Shown here piece after piece: positions 6,991 through 13,792 of a stretch of DNA of 21,402 bases. Both the position numbers and the translations under genes were made by a program. The notes below the pieces were generated by a model, which saw nothing but the letters and a program-made list of their open reading frames with translations, did not search any database and had not been told where the DNA came from. The DNA is taken from the NCBI GenBank assembly GCA_030839005.1, contig JAUZEM010000333.1, forward strand, positions 1-21,402. The letters run 5' to 3'. The stretch's first letter is position 1, and every line of letters starts with the position of its first letter. The stretch is from Actinomycetota bacterium. Its GTDB lineage: Bacteria > Actinomycetota > Acidimicrobiia > IMCC26256 > PALSA-610.

Positions 6991-6995
6991 GTTGA
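6964..6995. promoter_or_regulatory. Concentric palindrome, likely ArsR operator
   Basis: TCAACTT at 6964-6970 pairs with AAGTTGA at 6989-6995. An inner 8-bp palindrome, TTGATCAA, lies at 6976-6983. Both have the same centre, 6979.5, and are separated by 5 bases on each side. The 32-bp site covers the -35, the spacer and most of the -10 of the arsR promoter, as expected for a site where a dimeric repressor blocks RNA polymerase. Confidence 0.65.
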
Positions 6996-9721
6996 GTACC
7001 GTCGATCAGCCCGTCGAGCGTTGTGACGGTCCATGCGACCAGTTCGTCCATGGTCATGGCCGCGCCGCGTGCGAGACAGCCCGAGAGTTGTTCCGCGCTG
7101 AGCATGTCGCGCAACGGCGCCGAGCCTTGCTGGCGCCGCTCCGGGGGTATCGCCATCTCCCTCAGGTGGGTGAGCGCGCCACTGCGAGCGGCGCCTATGA
7201 GGACCGCCGCATCTTCGGGCGCGTTCAGGATCGTGAAGATCTCGATGGCGTACGCGAGCGCGCCCGCGAGCTGCGGTTGTTGTTTGAGGTGTTCTTGCAA
7301 CACGATCGAGTCGCGCAGATAGGTCAGGGCGTCGCGGCGTTCGCCCGCTCGCGCGAGCAACAACGCGCACTGGAAGAGTGTGGCGGCGAGCGTCGCGTCG
7401 TTCGTTCCGCTGCGGCCGAGCTCGATCGCGCGCTTGTAGGCACCGATCGCGCGCTCGGGATCGGTCACCGCCCATACGGTTCCGACGACGTAGTGCATCT
7501 GTGCGATCGTCGACGGGTTACCGGACCGCAACGCCAACGCTTGCGCGCGTTCGGCGTGACGCCGCGCGCCGTCGAGATCGCCGCTGCGGACCGAGGCTTG
7601 GACGAGCTGCGACAAGATCCGGGAGATCTCGGCGTCCGGAGTGCCGCTCGCCTGGAGCGCCGGTATCGCCGACTCGATCATCGGGATCGCCTCGGCAACG
7701 GTCGACTGACCGTCACTCGCGGCCGCGAAGAACACGCGATACGGCGTCGGGCAGTCGGGGCTGATCCCGTCACCGAGCGCCTCGCGGCCCAGCTCCGCCG
7801 CGGTCTCGTAGTCGCTTCGAGAGATGGCCGCCCACGCCGCCGCCGACAGGACGGCCGCGCGCCGGCCCGGGGTGGATGCGCGGGCGGCGTCGAGGGCCCG
7901 CTCGGGCGACGGGAGCGCCAACCGTACGCGGCTCACCATGCAGTAGTCCTCCGCCAGCGCCGCGAAGATCCGGACTCCGATCTCGGCGTCCGTCGGGTCG
8001 TCTCGATCGAGCGCCCATATACACGCGGTGCGCAGGTTGTCGAGCTCGGCGTACAGACCTTCGCGGATGCTCAGCTCGTCTGGCCCGAGGAGCTCCGGGC
8101 CGAGCCGCTCCGCGAATTCCGCAAAGTAGGCCGCGTGCCGGCGCCGCGCCGCGTCGAGGGCGCCGGCATCCTCGAGTCGTTCGAGGCCGAACTGGCGCAG
8201 CGTTTCGAGCTGCACATAGCGAGTGCTCGCGTCGCGCTGTTCTTCCACTCCGAGCATCGACTTGCGGACGAGCGCCTCGACCGCGTCCAGAACCGACCAC
8301 GCGTCGAGGTCGTCGCCGGACGCGACGGCGCGCGCGGCCGCGGCGTCGCATCCCGAGCACACGGCGAGGCGGTCGAACATGGTGCGCTCGGTGTCGTTCA
8401 GCAGGCTGTACGACCACTCGACCGTGGCCCGCAATGTCTGGTGCCGTTCGAGCGAGCCGCGCCGGCCGCCAGTGAGCAGCCGGAACCGTTCGTCGAGCAG
8501 CGCGGCCAGCTCACGCGGGCTCATGGCAACCACACGCGCGGCGGCGAGCTCGATCGCGAGCGGGATGCCGTCGAGTCTTCGGCACGTCTCCGCGACCGGG
8601 TCGATGTTCGCGTCGTCGACCTCGAACCCCGGCCGCGCGGCGCGGGCACGGTCCTCGAAGAGCCGCACCGCATCGCTCGCCATCAACGACTGCGGATCGT
8701 CGGACGTGCGTCCCAAGCCGAGCGACCGCAACGGAAAGATCCGCTCACCGTCGATCGCCAGCGGCTCACGACTCGTCGCGAGCACGCGAACCGTCGAACA
8801 GGTCCGCAAGATCGCGTCGGCGAGATCGCCGGCCGCATCGAGCACGTGCTCGCAGTTGTCGAGAAGCAGCAGTACCTCCTTGCGGCGAAGGAAATCGACC
8901 GTGCTCTGCGTCAGGCTCACACCTGGTTGCGGTGTCACCCCCAACGAGCCGGCAACGACGTGCTCGACCGACTCGTCCTCTTTCGCAGTTGCGAGCTCGC
9001 AGACCCACACACCATCGCGGTACTCGTTGATCAACTCGGCGCCCGCATGGAGCGCGAGCCGGGTCTTGCCCACACCACCGACGCCGATGAACGTCACGAG
9101 CCGCGCCTCCGATACCGCCGTCGTCACCCCCTCGAGCTCGTCTCCGCGGCCCACGAACGACGTGAGCTGAAGCGGAAGGTTGCCGGAAAACGCATCGAGC
9201 GAACGCAACGCCGGGAACTCGCTCCGCAAACCTTCTGCTGCCAACTGGAACACCCGCTCCGGTCGCGACAGGTCGCGCAGCCGGTGCTCACCGAGATCAA
9301 CGAAATCGAAACCAGTGACGAGCTGCCGGGCGGTCGCCGACACGAGAACCTGGCCGCCGTGCCCGACCGCCATCAACCGAGCCGCGCGATTCACCGTCGG
9401 ACCGAAATAGTCGCCGGCCCGCTCCACCGCCTCGCCCGTATGCACGCCCATGCGCACCCGAGGCAAGTCCGTCGCCTGCAACTCGGCCTGCGCGATTTGC
9501 GCGCACGCGACCGCGTCGCCCGCCCGACCGAACGCGGCCGCGAACCCGTCTCCGCCCGTCGCGAACACGACTCCGCCGTGACGCTCGATCGCGCGGCGCA
9601 GGATCTCGTCATGGCCCGCGAGCGCGTCGCGCATCGCTTCCGCATCCTCCTCCCACCGTCGCGTCGAACCCTCGATGTCGGTGAACAAGAACGTCACTGT
9701 CCCCGTCGGCGCTTGCGGCAC
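6980..9721 (-). CDS. Cyclase-homology / NB-ARC-like ATPase / TPR regulator
   Basis: This encodes 913 aa from GTG 9721. Residues 5-160 are a class III nucleotidyl cyclase domain: FLFTDIEGST with metal Asp15, GGDGFAAAF with Asp58, RMGVHTGE, and NRAARLM with Asn111 and Arg115. The lysine that normally reads the adenine is missing from the VVFATGGDGF segment, so activity and substrate are uncertain. Residues 185-500 form an AfsR-like signal-transduction ATPase, with Walker A GVGGVGKT (213-220) and Walker B LLLLDNCEHV (Asp288), then an ATSREPL sensor motif. The rest is helical, with TPR-like repeats. There is no BTAD or LuxR DNA-binding domain, so it is not a direct transcription factor. No clear ribosome binding site precedes the GTG. 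It is divergent from the PAS gene, 78 bases away. Confidence 0.88.
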   Translation of the reverse strand: MPQAPTGTVTFLFTDIEGSTRRWEEDAEAMRDALAGHDEILRRAIERHGGVVFATGGDGFAAAFGRAGDAVACAQIAQAELQATDLPRVRMGVHTGEAVERAGDYFGPTVNRAARLMAVGHGGQVLVSATARQLVTGFDFVDLGEHRLRDLSRPERVFQLAAEGLRSEFPALRSLDAFSGNLPLQLTSFVGRGDELEGVTTAVSEARLVTFIGVGGVGKTRLALHAGAELINEYRDGVWVCELATAKEDESVEHVVAGSLGVTPQPGVSLTQSTVDFLRRKEVLLLLDNCEHVLDAAGDLADAILRTCSTVRVLATSREPLAIDGERIFPLRSLGLGRTSDDPQSLMASDAVRLFEDRARAARPGFEVDDANIDPVAETCRRLDGIPLAIELAAARVVAMSPRELAALLDERFRLLTGGRRGSLERHQTLRATVEWSYSLLNDTERTMFDRLAVCSGCDAAAARAVASGDDLDAWSVLDAVEALVRKSMLGVEEQRDASTRYVQLETLRQFGLERLEDAGALDAARRRHAAYFAEFAERLGPELLGPDELSIREGLYAELDNLRTACIWALDRDDPTDAEIGVRIFAALAEDYCMVSRVRLALPSPERALDAARASTPGRRAAVLSAAAWAAISRSDYETAAELGREALGDGISPDCPTPYRVFFAAASDGQSTVAEAIPMIESAIPALQASGTPDAEISRILSQLVQASVRSGDLDGARRHAERAQALALRSGNPSTIAQMHYVVGTVWAVTDPERAIGAYKRAIELGRSGTNDATLAATLFQCALLLARAGERRDALTYLRDSIVLQEHLKQQPQLAGALAYAIEIFTILNAPEDAAVLIGAARSGALTHLREMAIPPERRQQGSAPLRDMLSAEQLSGCLARGAAMTMDELVAWTVTTLDGLIDGTQLDS

Positions 9722-9799
9722 GTCACGGACGCTACCGACGACTTGGCCCCGGCCGCCCGTCTATGCGGTGAGCGGTCCGGCGCATATCGTGAAGGCGCG

Positions 9800-10186
9800 A
9801 TGACGCAACCGATCGAAGTCATCTTGATGCGCGAGCTGGCGGGCCATCTCGCGACCCCGATCTTCGTCGTCGACTCCCAAGGAGACCTGCTGTTCTACAA
9901 CGAGCCGGCAGAAGAGCTGCTGGGCAGCCGCTTCGACGAGACGGGCATGATGCCCTTCGCGCAGTGGGCGACGGTGTTCACGCCGACCAACGGCCGGGGC
10001 ACTCCCCTTCCGCCCGACGACCTGCCGTTGGCGATCGCGGTGCAACAGCATCGGCCCGCGCAGGGCCACTTTTGGATCCGCGGGCTCGACGGCGAGCGCC
10101 GCAAGCTCACGGTCACGGCTATCCCGCTCCAGGGGCAGTGGGGAGAACACCTCGGCGCGGCCGCGATCTTCTGGGAGGAGCCGTGA
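9800..10186 (+). CDS. PAS-domain sensor protein (stand-alone)
   Basis: This encodes 128 aa made of essentially one PAS fold. LATPIFVVDSQGDLLFYNEPAEELLG is the typical PAS beginning, with the strand followed by the 'YNEPAEELLG' helix. The end, RKLTVTAIPLQ, HLGAAAIFWE, is the closing PAC-like beta hairpin. The middle holds a PLPPDDLPL stretch that often appears in the PAS of GGDEF/kinase proteins. No kinase, cyclase or output domain is attached, so it must act through a partner. ATG 9800 has GAAGG nearby. Its TGA overlaps the GTG of the MBL hydrolase (GTGA 10183-10186), a strong hint that the two proteins work together. A ligand cannot be told from sequence. Confidence 0.85.
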   Translation: MTQPIEVILMRELAGHLATPIFVVDSQGDLLFYNEPAEELLGSRFDETGMMPFAQWATVFTPTNGRGTPLPPDDLPLAIAVQQHRPAQGHFWIRGLDGERRKLTVTAIPLQGQWGEHLGAAAIFWEEP

Positions 10187-11043
10187 AGGTCACGGTGTGG
10201 GGTACCCGCGGCTCGCAGGCCTCACCGGGACCCGACACGATCCGTTACGGCGGCAACACATCGTGCGTCGAGCTCCAAGCGGACGCGGAAGCCGACGCGC
10301 GCGTCGTGCTCGACGCGGGCACGGGTCTGCGCCGCCTGGGTGTCGAGCTGTCGCCCGACGTGCGCCGCGTGGACGTGTTGCTCACGCATCTCCATATGGA
10401 TCACATCCAAGGCCTCGGCTTCTTCTCCCCACTGTTCCGTCCCGACTTCGAAGTGCACATCTGGGGACCGGGTTCCGCGACCGCCGATCTCCACACGCGC
10501 TTGACGCGATACATGTCGCCGCCGCTCTTCCCCGTGCGATTGCAAGAGCTGGCGTGCGATCTGCACCTGCACGATCTGAACGAGGGCTGCGTCGAAGTGC
10601 CCGGCTTCACGGTCCGCACGGCGCTCGTGTGCCATCCGGGTCCGACCGTCGGCTACCGCTTGGAGAACGAGCACGGAAGCCTGGCGTACCTGCCCGACCA
10701 CGAGCCGAGGCTGGCGTGCAGCCGCTTTGCCGACTCGCCCGAGTGGTGCTCGGGTTTCGAGATCGCCGCCGGGGTCGACGTGTTGATCCACGACGCGCAG
10801 TACTCCGACGCGGAATACGACCAGCGCGTCGGCTGGGGCCACAGCAGCCTCAGCCAAACACTCGCGTTCGCGCGGCTCGCGAACGTCAAACATCTCATGC
10901 CGTTCCATCACGACCCCGCCCACGACGATGACACCCTGGACGACTTCTTCGACGGTGCGACCGCGCGGCCCGTCGAACCCTTCACAATCGGAGCTGCGCG
11001 CGAAGGGATGACCTTCGACGTCGCAGCTCGCGCCACAGTCTGA
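10183..11043 (+). CDS. Metallo-beta-lactamase-fold hydrolase
   Basis: This encodes 286 aa from GTG 10183, with GGGAGGAG just upstream. The start WGTRGSQA and the segment RYGGNTSC are typical of a bacterial MBL subgroup related to RNase Z and to cyclic-nucleotide phosphodiesterases. The dinuclear metal site is intact: THLHMDH (His69, His71, Asp73, His74), a CHPG histidine, YLPDHEP, LIHDAQY, GWGHSS, and PFHHDPAH near the end. It is predicted to be a soluble metal-dependent phosphodiesterase or related hydrolase; the substrate is unknown. It is coupled to the PAS gene, which may regulate it. A divergent cyclase-like gene makes cyclic-nucleotide hydrolysis a testable idea, not a conclusion. Confidence 0.88.
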   Translation: MKVTVWGTRGSQASPGPDTIRYGGNTSCVELQADAEADARVVLDAGTGLRRLGVELSPDVRRVDVLLTHLHMDHIQGLGFFSPLFRPDFEVHIWGPGSATADLHTRLTRYMSPPLFPVRLQELACDLHLHDLNEGCVEVPGFTVRTALVCHPGPTVGYRLENEHGSLAYLPDHEPRLACSRFADSPEWCSGFEIAAGVDVLIHDAQYSDAEYDQRVGWGHSSLSQTLAFARLANVKHLMPFHHDPAHDDDTLDDFFDGATARPVEPFTIGAAREGMTFDVAARATV

Positions 11044-11083
11044 GTCCGACGGCCCGCCTCCACGCGTCGGGGCATCTTCGTAG

Positions 11084-11097
11084 ACTCCCCGAGGAGT
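11084..11097 (+). other. Small hairpin just before lipoprotein start
   Basis: ACTCC (11084-11088) and GGAGT (11093-11097) pair around a 4-base loop. The hairpin sits immediately before the ribosome binding site GGAGG (11101-11105) of the lipoprotein gene, and TAGACT at 11081-11086 could be a -10 overlapping it. The stem is only five base pairs, so chance is possible. Confidence 0.3.
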
Positions 11098-11110
11098 GCT
11101 GGAGGTGCGG

Positions 11111-12796
11111 GTGTCGTTCAGATCGTTCGTTGGGCTTCTTGTCGCCACGGGGTTTCTTGCGGCTGGTTGTTCGAGCTCCGCGTCGAAGGCGGCGAGCTCG
11201 GACCGGCCGGCCGCAGTGTCGACGACAACCACCGCGGCTACGACGCGGGGCGCGTATACACGCCCCGCGTGTGGGATCACGGCGAGCGGCCAGCCGAAGG
11301 CAACGGCGTCCGCGACGCGTGTGCCGGGATCGACCTCCGACTATGACGTCGTCTCGTTCGACGGCACGCGGATCCGCGTTCATTGGTTCCCCCTTCACCT
11401 CGCCGCCGGTGCGACGGCGCCGACCGTGCTCAAGGGCCCGGGTTGGGGCCAGCCCGGTGACGTGGACACCGCCGGTTCGGGTTACGGCCTGTTCGGCGAT
11501 CTCGGCATTCACGCGCTGAACTCGGCGGGTTACAACATGCTCACCTGGGACCCGCGTGGTTTCGGGAAGTCGGGCGGGACGGTCGAGAGCGACAGCGCCG
11601 ACTTCGAGGGGCGCGACGTCCAGCGACTCATCGACTGGGTCGGGCAGCAACCGGGTGTGCAGCTCGACGGCACGGGCGATCCGCGCATGGGAATGGTCGG
11701 CGCGTCGTACGGCGGCGGGATCCAGCTCGTGACCGCCGCGATCGACTGTCGCATCGACGCGATCGTGCCGCAGATCGCGTGGCATTCACTCTCCACGAGC
11801 CTCTACGCGGCGCAGACGGTGAAGCGCGGCTGGGGCGATCTTCTCTACACCGTCGCCACTGGTCACTCTGTCGACCCGCACATCACGAGCGCGCACAACG
11901 ACGGTGACTCGTCCGGCGTGCTGAGCGCGGCCGACCGGCAATGGTTCCTCGACCGAGGTCCCGGCGACCTCGTCCGCAAGATCACCGCGCCGACGCTGTT
12001 CGAGCAGGGCACGATCGACACGCTGTTCCCACTCGGGGAAGCCGTCGCCAACTTCCGCATCCTGCGCGATGCGGGCGTTCCCACGGCGATGCTCTGGATG
12101 TGCAGCGGCCACGGCGTGTGCCTCACGAACCCCGGCAACCAGAAGCAGCCCGGCCAGGCGGCGGTCGCGTGGCTCGATCGCTACGTGAAGGGCAACACCA
12201 AGGTGACGCTCGGCCCGCGGTTCGCGTACGTCGACCAGGACGGCGTCGAGCACACCGCCGACGACTTCCCACCCCCGGCCGCGGCGCCGATCGTGGCCAG
12301 TGGACGCGGCACCCTCACGCTCGTCGCGGGCGGTGGCTCGGGTCCCGCGCACGCGACCGGCAATGCCGGCGTCCTCGGCGGCGTTGCCCTGCCGATCACT
12401 CCCGCGAAGGCATCTCACGCCGCGAACGTCCCGGTCACCATCGCCCGCGCCGCGAACATCGTGGGAGCGCCCCGACTGACGCTCCGCTACTCGGGATCCT
12501 CACCAGCGGGCGTGCGCCCGACACGCGTCTTCGCGCAGCTGGTCGACGACGCCACGGGCATCGTGCTCGGCAACCAGATCACACCCATCGCGGTCGTTCT
12601 CGACGGCAACGAGCACACGACGACCGTGCCGCTCGAGATGGTCGCGTTCACCGCGGCGCCCGGCGCGCATCTCACGCTGCAACTCGTCGCGACGACCATC
12701 GCGTACGCCGAGCCCCGCCTCGGGGGGACGATCGACTTCAACGCGGTGCAGGTCGAGCTCCCGACCGTGACCGGCGTGACGCGCCCGACCGCGTGA
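11111..12796 (+). CDS. CocE/NonD-type alpha/beta hydrolase lipoprotein
   Basis: This encodes 561 aa. GTG 11111 is chosen because GGAGG at 11101-11105 sits 5 bases upstream and the protein then begins with a lipoprotein signal (SFRSFVGLL...FLAAGC, Cys20), followed by a Ser/Thr/Ala-rich linker. The alpha/beta hydrolase core runs from about 75 to 360: GWGQPG, WDPRGFGKSGG, the nucleophile elbow GMVGASYGGG (Ser199), EQGTIDTLFP (Asp303) and CSGHGVC (His334, flanked by Cys331 and Cys337). The remaining 180 residues are a beta-rich jelly-roll domain, as in CocE and X-Pro dipeptidyl-peptidase family proteins. It is likely anchored outside the membrane and acts on an ester or amide. The substrate is unknown. 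The gap to the next gene is only 18 bases. Confidence 0.88.
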   Translation: MSFRSFVGLLVATGFLAAGCSSSASKAASSDRPAAVSTTTTAATTRGAYTRPACGITASGQPKATASATRVPGSTSDYDVVSFDGTRIRVHWFPLHLAAGATAPTVLKGPGWGQPGDVDTAGSGYGLFGDLGIHALNSAGYNMLTWDPRGFGKSGGTVESDSADFEGRDVQRLIDWVGQQPGVQLDGTGDPRMGMVGASYGGGIQLVTAAIDCRIDAIVPQIAWHSLSTSLYAAQTVKRGWGDLLYTVATGHSVDPHITSAHNDGDSSGVLSAADRQWFLDRGPGDLVRKITAPTLFEQGTIDTLFPLGEAVANFRILRDAGVPTAMLWMCSGHGVCLTNPGNQKQPGQAAVAWLDRYVKGNTKVTLGPRFAYVDQDGVEHTADDFPPPAAAPIVASGRGTLTLVAGGGSGPAHATGNAGVLGGVALPITPAKASHAANVPVTIARAANIVGAPRLTLRYSGSSPAGVRPTRVFAQLVDDATGIVLGNQITPIAVVLDGNEHTTTVPLEMVAFTAAPGAHLTLQLVATTIAYAEPRLGGTIDFNAVQVELPTVTGVTRPTA

Positions 12797-12814
12797 CGCA
12801 GTCGGCTCGCGCTC

Positions 12815-13255
12815 ATGACGACGCCTGACTTTCCGCAATACGACGCGAAGACCGCGTCCGGATTGCAGGGATCGGCCGTGGCGGCGGGAGGTCTCGCCAC
12901 GTTCCTTGCGATCGAGCACATCGAGGTCGGGGCCGGTTCGTTGCACGCGCGCATCGCAGTTCGTGACGATCTGCTGACGCCGTTCGGCAACCTGCACCGC
13001 GGCGTCCTCGCCGCGTTGTGTGATCACGTGCTCGGAACGGTGCTCTATCCGGTGATCGCTCGCGGGGCGTGGGCTGCAACCACCGAGTTCAAGATCAACT
13101 ACCTCGCGGCCGTCACCACCGGCGTCCTCGACGCGCGCGCGCAGATCATCTCACTCACCAAACGCACCGCCGTAGTTCGCATCGACGTCGAGAACGAGGG
13201 CCGCCTCGCGTGCGCCGCGCAAGGGACCGTGCTCGTGGTCGCTCCCAAGCAATAA
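12815..13255 (+). CDS. PaaI-type hotdog-fold thioesterase
   Basis: This encodes 146 aa with a single hotdog domain, a cytosolic acyl-CoA thioesterase candidate. Visible family features are the loop FGNLHRGVLAALCDHVLG, equivalent to the 'N..GxxHGG..AxLaD' catalytic loop of PaaI-like enzymes (here His followed by Arg-Gly), then TTEFKINYLAAV and a final strand pair LARTxV-like (TKRTAVVRIDV, AAQGTVLVV). The HGG glycine is changed to HRG, which could affect activity. It follows the lipoprotein hydrolase by 18 bases and probably shares its transcript. It is convergent with the cyclic-nucleotide-binding gene, leaving only 7 bases between stops. The acyl substrate cannot be inferred. Confidence 0.85.
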   Translation: MTTPDFPQYDAKTASGLQGSAVAAGGLATFLAIEHIEVGAGSLHARIAVRDDLLTPFGNLHRGVLAALCDHVLGTVLYPVIARGAWAATTEFKINYLAAVTTGVLDARAQIISLTKRTAVVRIDVENEGRLACAAQGTVLVVAPKQ

Positions 13256-13262
13256 GCGCAGA

Positions 13263-13691
13263 TCAGGTCGGCTCGCGTACCCGGCGAGCCTCCCGCAGTT
13301 CGCCGGCGAGCGCGATGAGAAGCTGCTCGGCCAGGTCCGAGAATTCGCGCAGCATCGTGCGGAACATGCGGATGCCGATCACCGCGACCTTCACGTCGGT
13401 TTCGGCGACGACCGTCGCGCTGCGCGGCGCACCGTCGAGGATCGCCATCTCGCCGAAGTACGCACCGGGACCGACCCGGTCGAGCTCGACGCCCGCGTGG
13501 TGCACGACCGCCTCGCCCTCGAGAATCACGAACAGCGCGTCGCCGGGCTCACCCTCTTTGACGAGGTCGACGCCCGCGGGCAGCTCGGCGATCTGCGCGT
13601 GCCGCGCGATCGTCCGGCGCTGGCGATGGCTGCACTTCGAGAAGAGGACCACGTCCTCCAAGTGGTCAGTGAGCTCTCGCTTCGCTGTCAT
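13263..13691 (-). CDS. Cyclic-nucleotide-binding domain protein (CRP-like cNMP domain only)
   Basis: This encodes 142 aa. A CAP-type cNMP-binding beta-roll occupies residues 12-110. Signature pieces are LPAGVDLVKEGEPGDALFVILEGEA and the phosphate-binding cassette YFGEMAILDGAPRSATV, with Glu81 (ribose contact) and Arg90 (phosphate contact) both present, so cAMP or cGMP binding is plausible. The C-terminus is one amphipathic helix and a charged tail; there is no helix-turn-helix, kinase or transporter domain. It probably works by protein-protein interaction. GGGAGG lies 5 bases before ATG 13691. The gene is divergent from the second MMPL transporter (101-base gap). Confidence 0.9.
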   Translation of the reverse strand: MTAKRELTDHLEDVVLFSKCSHRQRRTIARHAQIAELPAGVDLVKEGEPGDALFVILEGEAVVHHAGVELDRVGPGAYFGEMAILDGAPRSATVVAETDVKVAVIGIRMFRTMLREFSDLAEQLLIALAGELREARRVREPT

Positions 13692-13792
13692 CTCGCCCTC
13701 CCGCGTGCGCCGCGCGACAGATCACCGTACGCTGCGCGAGCTCTCCACTCTTGCACGAAGCTGAGGGCGCAGTCGACTGAAAGCGGGGAGAC

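Noticed and set aside
9722..9799. Divergent promoters between the cyclase-like and PAS genes
   Set aside because: TAGCGT (minus) and TATCGT (plus) could be -10 elements close to each start, but neither has a convincing -35 at the right distance.
6992..10186. Open frame of more than 1000 codons on the plus strand opposite the cyclase/ATPase gene
   Set aside because: Its composition is rich in Arg, Glu and His without any recognisable domain, and it lies antisense to a clear multidomain gene. It is a shadow of GC-rich codon use; only its end (from 9800) is a real gene.
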